Positions 56,023-64,000 of a stretch of 64,000 bases of DNA are shown piece after piece. The stretch comes from Acanthamoeba lenticulata (lineage: Eukaryota; Discosea; Longamoebia; Acanthamoebidae). How positions within the stretch are numbered: the first letter of the stretch is position 1; each line of letters starts with the position of its first letter. Both the position numbers and the translations under genes were made by a program. A model generated the notes under the pieces. The model did no database searches and had not been told where the DNA came from. It saw only the letters and a program-made list of their open reading frames with translations. The stretch covers positions 1 to 64,000 of the forward strand of contig NAVB01000373.1 in NCBI GenBank assembly GCA_002179805.1, given 5' to 3'.

Positions 56023-59000
56023 TCAAAGCAGAGCCAGCACGGAGCCAAAGAAGTTGAAGAGCTGCTTGTAGGTCTCCTTCAGCAATCGCTTCCCCTCGTG
56101 CTCGTCGATAAGACAGTCGGGCTTGGCCGGGTTCATGTTGGGCGGCCGGCAGTGGATGACCACACGCACACCCTGCCCGACCCCCCAATCACAACAAACA
56201 CCCGATCATCAAGTCGTCCAAGTCGTGAGCGTGGTAATTACGATCAAGCTTGCCCATTATGAAGAGGCAAGGCACGAACCCGTGCGTAGAGCGGCGAGTC
56301 TGCGGCCAGGGGCACCGGGTAGACGCGCCCACACTCGGCGGCCGTGCTGTACAACTTTTTTGTCTCTGGAATCACAATAAATACATAAAATCAATAACAA
56401 CAGTTTGAGCTTGGCTGCCGCGTCGCGTACCTCGCATGAGGCTGGCCCCGCATGCGTCGTGCAGCAGTCTGCCAAGAACGAAGCGAGACACGTTAAGATG
56501 TTGTGCTGCTTGCCGAGGTGTAAAGCTCGTGGGCGCGTACCGGTTGCCCGCGGTTCCACCGCCACGAAGCCGCCAGTCGGTTTCCGTGGCCAGGAACCTG
56601 CCGCAGCGCCGGGCGTAGATGAGGAATGCACCATAATCAATCTCTCTCCCTCTCTGAGACCAGCCGGTTTAACCGGCACACACGTACGCGCTGGCGAGCG
56701 AGGCGCCGTCGAGACGGGTGATGGGTGCCGTCGTCACCACCTTGAACCGCGCGTCCGATAAGGGTTTCTGCGCGGCCAGGCATGTGAGACTGATGACCCG
56801 GCATGGCCTGACGACAACGACAAGGAAGAAGAGACATGCCTTCGTGAAGAAGGGGAGGACGGGGTCCTGCGCGCCGTCGAGGACTAGCACGAGTCGCAGG
56901 TCGGGCTCGGCCGCGTGGGCCCGCAGGAATTTCTTCGCCGCCTTGCGGATGATCGACGCGCCGCGCTTGGCCGGCATCCCGAGGATCGCCGTCGCAAACG
57001 ACGGAAAGGCCAAACTGCGCGCCGCGGCCGGGTGGCCGGCCATCACCGACGGGCTCAGCGCGGCGGCTAGCGCCTTGAGATCCACCTGCGTCGCCGGATC
57101 CGCTGCTGTTGTCGCGGCCTGCTTGGGGGCGCTTGGGACCTTGGGCTTGGGCTCCTCCTGCGTGAGCATGGCCGCCAGGCTCTGCGCGCACAATTTTTCT
57201 TGAGCCTCACGAGGCAGATGAAAACGGGCGCTTTCTTGAAGAAGGACCTGGAGGGAGGGCGTCTTCTTGACGGGGGCGCTGTTGGCCTTGAGCTTTTGCG
57301 GCGGCTTCTTGAGCGCAGGCTCGTCCTCGTCCGCTGCCTTTTCCTTGTCCTTCTTGTCCGTTTTCTGCGAGCTCTGCTGCTGCTGTTCTTCCTCTTCCTG
57401 GCGAAGGACCGGTCGTGTGAGTATCATGATGAGTGCTAGATAAGGGCACGAAAAGGAGGAAGAGAAAAGGAAGGGGGACGAGCACGTCTTCATCGCTGTT
57501 GTAGTCGAGCACCAGACGCGCCCCGGGCGGCACCTTGGTCGGACTGGCTGAAGGGCTGCACGTCCGCGAAGCGACGGTGAGTTTCTGTTATTTTGTTTTC
57601 AAGTGCTTGGCACGGCTGGGTTTCGGGGCTCGCGTACACAAGCTTCAGCGTCTTCTTGCCGGGCGAGACCGCGCTCGGCTGACTGTTGGTGCTGGCGGGC
57701 GGCGTCGGCGTTAAGGGCTTGCTGATGCTGATGGGCGCCGCTAAGGGCACATGCGCCTTTGGTGCCGCCGGCGCCGCTGCCGGTTTGGGCTTTGGCGCCG
57801 CCTCTTGCTCCGTGCGTGGCTTGGCCTTGGGCGGCGGCGGTGATGCCACCGCGTCCTCCTCGTCCATCCACTTGGACTCCAGGGCTGGCTTAGGCTTGGG
57901 CTTCTCCGGCTTGCTTGCGACCGGCGGCGCGGCCGCCGTGGTCGCTGTCGTCGTCATCGGCTGTTTTGTTGGTGGTGGCTTCTTCGTCACCATCGCCTTT
58001 GGCTTCTCGTCATTGTCATCGTCGTCCGCCGTCCGTTTTGGGGCTTGTTGTGGCTTCTCGAGCCACGGGTGAGCGTACTCCTGGAAGTGAGCCGGGTTCT
58101 TCCTGTAGCAGCTCTTGCCATACGAACACACCGGCAACGCTGCTGCTGTGCGTGTTCGCAAGGGGCCGCCCGCCAGTGGGTCAGTGGCAAGCTCGAGTGG
58201 CGGAAGGAATGGCATACGCACGCTTCTCGGGCTCGACTCTTGGTCGCTTACGATTGGGCGACGGGGACCGCGAACGGGCGTGCTCATTGGCGTTGTCGTT
58301 GTTGTCATTTTCATCGCCGTTGTCGTCGTCGTCCTGGTGTTGCGCTTTGCGCTTGTGAGTTCCCGACTTGGCGGCCGAGGCCGTGCTGGTGGGCAAGGCC
58401 GGCCCCCGCTTGGCTTCACACATGTCGCAGAACGAGGTGTAGCCCTCGTTCATGAAGGAGCACTTGGCGCACGCCCACTTCCCGCTGGTCGCTATGGCTG
58501 TCGACGGTGCCACGACCGCCGTGGCTGGCGAGGGATCGTTCGCACGGGGCTTGGTGGGCGCCACCGAAGCGCCGGCGCTCTTCGGGGCCATCGGCCGAGG
58601 CGCGGCGGCCCGCACCACAGTGAACGGGTACGAGTTGGCCACCTGCCGCCCGCACGAGAGACATGCCTCAGTTCACTGGTATGCGCTCCGCGGTGGGTGA
58701 ATCGGGACGCACCAGGGTGAACACGTCGCCGTCGTCTAGCGCGTAGGTCTCGTTCTTCTGCAGCATCACCGCTTCTGAGCCTGTCTCGTCTCACGAAAGG
58801 TGGTGAGCCGACACGGCCTCGAAAGGCCGAGGAGTCAAGAGGACGCGAGCGTACCTTGGACGGAGGCCTTCTTCAAGTAGGTCGGGTTCACGCCCCTCTG
58901 TCCAGCGCAGTGACGAGATGAACAGACCAGTGCTGGAATGGGGGAGAGGAAGAGCAGAGAACGTACCGGGATGAGGCTAAGCACGCCATTGCGTCCCAGG

Positions 59001-59299
59001 GTCAGCTCAGCTTGCTTGCGACTGCAGCGCTTATCCCTGCGCGAGGTGGGCATAAACCACGTTGAGTACGCGCTCAGCTTGCAAGCACAATGGCATTGGA
59101 AAGTGTTGTGTTTACGACGAAGGAACGCCACACAGGCCGCGCCCCAGCACAAGGCCGGTCGATTCGACGGACACCGTCCCCACGACTTGTCCTGCGAGGG
59201 GAGAGCCTGCCCAGTTTAGGGCACATATCTTTGCACCGTTTAGAGATTAAACGGACCAGCAGCATCTTTGATGAAGAACGTAGCCGCGGGCTTCTCCAT
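56023..59299 (-). CDS. APLF-like DNA-repair protein: FHA, RanBP2 zinc finger, PBZ, permuted macro domain
   Basis: About 830 residues. Exon 1 (ATG 59299, MEKPAATFFIKDAAG) joins QVVGTVSVESTGLVLGRG and, through the next intron, DKRCSRKQAELTLGRNG, an FHA domain of the APLF/PNKP/aprataxin type. Exons NPTYLKKASVQEAVMLQ and NETYALDDGDVFTL complete it. A RanBP2-type finger follows (KWACAKCSFMNEGYTSFCDM, four Cys), then a PBZ finger (CSYGKSCYRKNPAHFQEYAH), which binds poly(ADP-ribose). After a Pro/Lys/Ala linker come the macro-domain parts in permuted order: first LAFPSFATAILGMPAKRGAS, LRLVLVLDGAQ; then FKVVTTAPITRLDG, WRLRGGGTAGNRLLHDACG and VRVVIHCRPPNMNPAKPDC. The C-terminus is FGSVLALL, stop at 56023. 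Expected role: recruitment to strand breaks through phospho-proteins and ADP-ribose. Confidence 0.85.
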
Positions 59300-59366
59300 C
59301 TAGAGCCCCCCCTCCTTTCTGGCTTGTTTTCGGTTTCCGAGTATTTTATTTTTACTTTATTGCCGG

Positions 59367-59795
59367 TTATCGTCTTGCTCGCGTGCTGCTCTTCTGCTGC
59401 TCGACGATGTCGGCATGAGTGCGCAATAGGATGAGGCCCATAAACGTGCTCGCAATCGTGAGGACAAAGATGCCTACCACAACCATCGTCCTGTAACGCG
59501 CTTGGAGGGTAAGCGCAGTGTGACATGTGCCGCACCAGCTGCGTGGGCGTACTTGATGGCATACTGAGGTGGTGGGAAGAGGGAATGGATGAACTGGAAG
59601 TCTTTCTCGATAAACGGCTGCCCATTAGCACCCCCTCCCGCCACCACGCGTTAGGTTGTTTTCGCTTTCAGTGGAACCATTACAAACAAGTACCAGGACA
59701 ATAAGCCAACATGTGAGATAAGTGTAGATGACCACGCACGTCACCAGGTAGATCCACCCATTGACCTGGTCCTTGTTGGCACCCACCCCGCACAT
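59367..59795 (-). CDS. DPM2: DPM2, regulatory subunit of dolichol-phosphate-mannose synthase
   Basis: Three exons, about 95 residues with two membrane spans. Exon 1 reads NKDQVNGWIYLVTCVVIYTY and LTCWLIVL; exon 2 PFIEKDFQFIHSLFPPPQYA; exon 3 TMVVVGIFVLTIASTFMGLI, LLRTHADIVEQQK, ending SSTRARR. The pattern DQV.G, PFI, a H..F.P..YA loop and a C-terminal helix with a basic tail matches human DPM2. It stabilises the synthase in the ER membrane, which supplies mannose for N-glycans and GPI anchors. Intron joins IVL|PFIEKD (donor GTACTTG, acceptor GGGCAG) and IK|TMVVVG (donor GTACGCC, acceptor TTACAG) keep frame. The stop codon is 68 bases from the start of the APLF-like gene. Confidence 0.88.
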
Positions 59796-59882
59796 GTGGC
59801 TGCTGTGTGGTCCTGGTCTCTTTTTCTTTTTGCTCCTTTCTTCCTTTTTATTCAAATTCGTTGGCATTTTGCGTTTTTGGGC

Positions 59883-61830
59883 CTAGAGCAGAGCAAGGTT
59901 ATGGCGACCATTGGCGGCCACTTGCTTCACGACAAAGGGAGCCAAAAGCTCGATCCTCGTAAGACTGGTGCGCATGCTATTGTTCTCGCCCAGCCCCAGG
60001 CTGCACAGTTGAAGAGAAGCTTAGCTGCAGCAGTATTGTGTGTCAAGCTAGCTGGCCAGCCACGTACCGATAGTTTTCACCATTGCCGCAGGAGTAGACG
60101 GCTCCATCATCCGTGACCACGAGGCTGTGGCTTGCCCCGGCCACGAGGCGGCTGACCTGCGGTGATCAAAGCCAATGAGTGTGGTATTTCCAATGGTACG
60201 CGAAACGTGAAGTCGATCGCATGGTGGTGCGCACCTGAACGCCATCAGGAAGACCTGGAACCTGGGTGGGGAGGATTTGTTTTGCTTGGCCTGTAGGATT
60301 GGCGAATCCAAGACCGAGCTCGGCCTGGACATTGCGGCCGAAAGCAAACAAGCGGCGGTCCTTGGTCGCCACCAGGCTGTGTCCCTCGCCTACATGTGCA
60401 TGACAGGCCAACGACGTCGTCGTCAGCATCATCATTGTGCAAAGCTGCCAGTGATGGAACGACTGGAGGAGATTACTCAAGGCCACAACACGTTACCTGC
60501 AGCGATGACTGTTGCCACCGTGTCGGCAAACGTTGGAATCAAGCGCGGTGTGAACTGCGTTTGGCTTTCCACTCCCTCCATGCTGTAGCCAAGCACACCA
60601 GTGTTGGATCTGCGCGCCGCCTTGGTGCTTAGTTGGATCAAAAACACAGCAGCAGCGATTACGGTGAGGGAACGTGAAGGTTGATAGCGTACGAATCACG
60701 GCCGCAGGAGAAGACCTGACCCTTCTCGTTCAGAAAGAGGTTGTGGAAGTCGCCTGCTGCGACGGCGACGATGCGCTCGCCCTCCAAGGCCTCCACCAGC
60801 GTTGGAACGTGCAGGTCGGTGTTTGAGGACAGCCCAAGAATGCCACCGAGAGCCGCACCCCACGCAAACACACGGCCTTCGCTGTCCAGGGCCAGACTGT
60901 GCATGTTGCCACCAGACACTTGCACTACTTCCCTCCCTGTCCCACCCACCACAGCGTCCAAGGTTTGGTCACATCAAAAACAATTAATTGCACTTGGACT
61001 TGAAAGGCAATTTGGCGTGTATGTTCTGCGCACCGAGGAGGCCTTCCACCAACTTAGGCGTACTCCGCGAGGAGTCGTCGCCCAGGCCAAGCCTTCCGTT
61101 TACGCCGTAGCCGAAGGAATAAACCTGTTCCCAGTTTGTGAATCAATCAACAGCAAGATGGTGCAATACTCATACATACGGTGCCTTTGTTGGTGACGAT
61201 CAGTGTATGGAACGCCCCAGCCGCGATTTGCTTGGGCACCACATGTGCCAGGCCAGTGACCAGCTGTGGCACGTGGTGAGAGGTGTCAAGATCATCGCCT
61301 AGGCCCAGCTTGCCGTCGGCACCAACGCCACATGTGAACACCTGCCCATGCTCCGTGAGGAACACGGAGTGCTGCCACCCGGCCGCAACCGCCGTGACAC
61401 GGACGCCATCAAACGCCTTGATGCGCCTTGGATACCCAAGCATCGCGTCCTGCACAAGCAAATAGAGGCAAAGGTCCCTTCAAAGTCAGCAACGCTTGGG
61501 TTGTTGATGACACCTTTGCTTCAGATGGCTGATGGGGGTACTGAGGTTTTTGGTGGATGACCGAGAGGTTCCTGGTGCCACTGGTCGCCACCGAACGAAA
61601 AAGCGAACCCACTGAAGAGCGTGCGGCGCAGAGATTCGCTCTTGCACACCTCGCGCCAGCGTCTTCCTTTCGTTGTCAGCAACATGAAAGAGGGTGTAAG
61701 AGGAAGGAATATACCGGCAAACCAGGGCCAGGAGGCTCAAGTGTGTCCCCATGCCGCACGAGGACAGCACAATTTCGAGCAGGTTTTGGTCTAGCCATGT
61801 GTTGAGACCGTCGTCCAGCCCGCAGCTCAT
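59883..61830 (-). CDS. F-box-like protein with RCC1 repeats
   Basis: About 470 residues. The N-terminal exon (ATG 61830, MSCGLDDGLNTWLDQNLLEI; VLSSCGMGTHLSLLALVCR) resembles an F-box, followed by FHVADNERKTLARG and HALQWVRFFVR. RCC1 repeats then fill the rest: VRVTAVAAGWQHSVFLTEHG, VFTCGVGADGKLGLGDD, PKQIAAGAFHTLIVTNKG, REVVQVSGGNMHSLALDSEG, IVAVAAGDFHNLFLNEKG, VGEGHSLVATKDRRLFAFG and a last blade ending SLGLGENNSMRTSLTRIELL and AANGRHNLALL. About seven blades would close one propeller. F-box/RCC1 proteins often act as substrate receptors of SCF ubiquitin ligases, a role inferred here. Introns split nearly every blade. Confidence 0.75.
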
Positions 61831-62002
61831 CTCTCTCTTGTGCCGTTGGCGAGATAGTTGATGTTTTTGGGCTTTTTTTTGTTGCATATTGCTTTCAGAG
61901 TGCCCTTCTCTGAACGGACATGATTGAGGTGGTGTTGAGGAGACTCGAACTGGCGCCCAGAAAAAGAGCAACGTCTGATTTTTGTAAACGTTTATTGCAC
62001 CC

Positions 62003-62590
62003 TCAGAGGAAGGTTGCAAAGTCATGCGGTAGCTCGTTGATCGTAATCCCGTAGTGGTTGGCCAACGCAAGCAACGTCGGGTGATCCTGCGTGGTGGTAA
62101 AGCTGATGGCCAGCATCCTGTTGCGAAACCTGCCTGTCCGCTTCAGCCGGTGCAAATAGTGCTCCTTCCTGCGGGGCACGTCGTAGAGGACGACGAGGCC
62201 AGCCACAACGGTGTGGCCACCGAGTCGCGTGAACGAAAAAGAATTCGTGGCCACCAGCAAGTGCGTGCGGGCGTCCCTAAACTCGTGCAAGACTCGTTGC
62301 CACGCGTCCGGCTCAAGTGAAGCGTGAAGACAAGACACGGTAAAGCCATCCTTTTCCAGCCTCTGGGTCAGCCACTCAGCTTTCCGTCGTGTGTTGCAGT
62401 AGATCACGCTCTGCCCAAATGAGCCCTCGGCCAGTAGGTCACACAACGTGGCGAACTTCCACTCCTCTGGCGTGCAGGTTACAAAGAAATGAAGGGTGCC
62501 CGAAAGACAGCCCTCCCAATCGCCAACTTGCTCTTCTTCCACTTCCTCTCCTTCTTTATCTTTGGTGCCGTCGTCCTGCTCAGCACTCAT
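62003..62590 (-). CDS. Lone eIF4A-like RecA2 (helicase C) domain
   Basis: Intronless, 195 residues. After an acidic start (MSAEQDDGTKDKEGEEVEEE) the sequence follows the C-terminal half of eIF4A: HFFVTCTPEEWKFATLCDLL, SVIYCNTRRKAEWLTQRLEK, DGFTVSCLHASLEPDAWQRV, LVVLYDVPRRKEHYLHRLKR and TGRF, ending NHYGITINELPHDFATFL, where eIF4A has a 'Y...I.E.P....L' ending. The DEAD-box RecA1 half is absent; the preceding 100 bases and the neighbouring gene leave no room for it. Motif V is badly altered (TNSFSFTRLGG in place of a T-D..ARG-D pattern), while motif VI keeps HR..RTGR. It cannot be an ordinary helicase; a regulator that competes with eIF4A for partners, or a remnant gene under decay, are both possible. 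Confidence 0.78.
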   Translation of the reverse strand: MSAEQDDGTKDKEGEEVEEEQVGDWEGCLSGTLHFFVTCTPEEWKFATLCDLLAEGSFGQSVIYCNTRRKAEWLTQRLEKDGFTVSCLHASLEPDAWQRVLHEFRDARTHLLVATNSFSFTRLGGHTVVAGLVVLYDVPRRKEHYLHRLKRTGRFRNRMLAISFTTTQDHPTLLALANHYGITINELPHDFATFL

Positions 62591-62693
62591 CTTCTATCTG
62601 TTCTGAAAGTGAAGAAAGGGACCAAGTGCAAAGCTTTGGGGAAATGTTTCTCTGCATTTTCATTCTCCCCAACGTGTGTGCGGACAGAGAGGC

Positions 62694-63430
62694 CTACTCC
62701 TCGGCACCAGCTGCGCCACCACCACGGCACTTGGCCTTGATACGGGCAACTTCCTTCCTCGCGGGCTTGACGTAGAACAGCTCCAGGCCCTTGAGTGGCC
62801 GCTCCTTGTAGTCGTCCCTGAGCTACAACACAACCCGACGCGCACAGCTGTAAAGTGAGTCTTCATGCTTGCGTCGTTGTCTGATCTTCATCAAAGACGC
62901 ACCTTCTTCTGAGCCTTTTCCACGGCAGGAATCTCCTTCAGCTTGGTCTGGATCATCTTTTGCCTGCACATGGGCGTGTGTGTCAGCTCAGCAGCACATG
63001 ATGGCAGCAACGACGGCACGATCCTCGTGTCTTACCTCTTTTCGATGGTTTCCGGCCGCATGCGCTTGTGGCCCTTGAAGGCCGGCTTGTCGGGGTTGCG
63101 CACCTTCGGGGCGTAGAAGTTGGCCGGCGGCTCCTCCCAGGGGAGGCCGTTCGCTTGGTGCTCTTTGCGCAGCTCAGCCAGCTGCCGACGCGAGATCAAG
63201 GGCTTCCGCCAGGAGCCGTTGATAAGCTGCGGGCGTGCCGCCACGGCAATGGGGATGCCCCTGGAAAATAATGCCCAAAATGAGAATGTAAGCCGGACGA
63301 TTACGTTGGATGGAAAAGCATTTGCTCTTACAAGACCAACTCTACATCAAGCGTACCATCGCTGCCAGTTGGGACCCGCCAAACGGGCGGCCATGCTTCC
63401 GACACCCTCCGATGCAAGCACCCGATTCAT
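62694..63430 (-). CDS. Probable mitochondrial large-subunit ribosomal protein (mL59-like)
   Basis: About 165 residues in four exons. Exon 1 (ATG 63430): MNRVLASEGVGSMAARLAGP, NWQRW. It joins GIPIAVAARPQLINGSWRKP, LISRRQLAELRKEHQANGLP, KVRNPDKPAFKGHKRMRPET, IEKR; then QKMIQTKLKEIPAVEKAQKK, LRDDYKERPLKGLELFYV and a Lys-rich end. 'KPLISRR..A.LRK....G' followed by 'KGHK..R...I.KR...I...L..IP' resembles the mL59/MRPL25 family of mitochondrial ribosomes, which I recall only in outline. No zinc or catalytic motif. The N-terminus is basic, with Arg and few acids, and could act in mitochondrial import. The high charge also fits other RNA-binding roles. Confidence 0.5.
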
Positions 63431-63575
63431 CACGCTGCCAACAAAAATGGTAAAGAAAAGAAAACCCCAAAGAAAAACTTAGCATGACAGTTTTTATGTT
63501 TGGATAGATGCAAGTGAACGCATGAAAACACCGCCAGCTGTTGGATGCTCGCTGCCGCTCAACTGTGAATATTTC

Positions 63576-63839
63576 TTAGGGACCGATTCGTTGCACTGCT
63601 TCGGTTCCCGGAAGATTGAGCAATTTGAGTTGCTTTCGCCCCACATTTAGCCGTCGCTCAATCGTGTCAACGTCGAATCGTGAAAGCGTTGCTCCCTCCT
63701 TGAACTCTTGCCGCACGCGTTGCAGCAAGGACTCACGGCCTGGCCCCTCAGGCCGCTTGTGCGCGCTCATCATGAATTGGCGGTACAAACTAAGCACCTG
63801 CTTCTGCAGGCCTGAGTGCCGTCTGATTTTTTGTGACAT
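63576..63839 (-). CDS. SDHAF1: SDHAF1, LYR-motif assembly factor of succinate dehydrogenase
   Basis: Single exon, 87 residues. HSGLQKQVLSLYRQFMMSAH contains the LYR motif at the expected place; LLQRVRQEFKEGATLSRFDV, DTIERRLNVGRKQLKLLNLP and the end AVQRIGP align with human SDHAF1 throughout, including 'R.EF', 'R.D...IE...R.GR.QL.LL'. LYR proteins bind the HscB co-chaperone of Fe-S cluster transfer; SDHAF1 protects the iron-sulfur subunit of complex II in the mitochondrial matrix. ATG 63839 is the only plausible start. The remaining 63840-64000 shows no feature I can support. Confidence 0.92.
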   Translation of the reverse strand: MSQKIRRHSGLQKQVLSLYRQFMMSAHKRPEGPGRESLLQRVRQEFKEGATLSRFDVDTIERRLNVGRKQLKLLNLPGTEAVQRIGP

Positions 63840-64000
63840 CGTGAGGAAATTATGTTGTGTTCACCAGCCGTCCAGAAGCACACTCAGGCACTAGCCCTGG
63901 TTTTGTTTCTGCAACAAGATGACGCGCTCCATACGAGAACCTGAAAGGGAAACAGAGTTTCTCTTCCCCTTTCTCATTAGGCTGACGTGGCGCCAATCAT

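Overview
This is nuclear DNA of a gene-dense eukaryote, most likely Acanthamoeba or a close amoebozoan relative. Coding DNA is GC-rich. Genes are split by many short GT-AG introns (about 50-100 bases, donors often GTACG or GTGAG) that are AT- or pyrimidine-rich. About 26 protein genes and three tRNA genes fill 64 kb, often with under 200 bases between neighbours. PAS-domain kinases, a RING-CH protein, secreted cysteine-rich proteins and an FtsX-like permease with introns fit a free-living amoeba. Introns rule out bacterial contamination.

Layout. 1-10.7 kb (+): the 3' part of a GH38 alpha-mannosidase with a membrane-anchored charged tail, a large FtsX-like permease and a small secreted Cys-rich protein. 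10.8-25.5 kb (-): an orphan NPAY methyltransferase-like protein, a secreted protein, a 9 kb vault-PARP (PARP4) homologue, and a DIPP-like Nudix protein. 26.2-33.2 kb (+): a PH/polyQ/YbjQ-like protein, a triple-PAS AMPK-like kinase and a DHH phosphoesterase. 33.3-43.1 kb (-): a helical-repeat protein, a type-B carboxylesterase, a RING-CH E3 ligase and an HPS4-like BLOC-3 subunit. 43.2-45.5 kb (+): a histidine phosphatase and a disrupted Rho-family GTPase bracketed by inverted tRNA-Gln copies. 45.8-54.2 kb (-): a large unrecognised protein and an XPG nuclease. 54.4-55.9 kb (+): PHF5A and a secreted DUF4773-like protein. 56.0-63.8 kb (-): an APLF-like ADP-ribose reader, DPM2, an F-box/RCC1 protein, a lone eIF4A-like RecA2 domain, a probable mitoribosomal protein and SDHAF1.

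The most interesting content concerns ADP-ribosylation. The PARP4 homologue has BRCT, PARP regulatory, PARP catalytic, VIT and vWA domains in the usual order. It then continues, through splice junctions that keep frame, into a charged region, a short SNARE-like segment, an SR region, nine RNA polymerase II CTD-like heptads, a long FG-repeat region and a C-terminal domain with Cys and His boxes like a papain-fold/USPL1 peptidase. About 33 kb away an APLF-like gene joins an FHA domain, a RanBP2 zinc finger, a PBZ finger and a macro domain whose halves lie in permuted order, as I recall for plant aprataxin-like proteins. Next to that, an XPG homologue carries UIM-like motifs, a PIP box and a C-terminal SAP domain. 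This makes a writer, a reader and a repair nuclease in one window, although no co-regulation is shown.

Protein boundaries come from reading splice sites and frame by eye. Gene spans run from the chosen start codon to the stop codon. Most internal introns were checked for GT-AG and phase; those that remain uncertain are noted in the entries.
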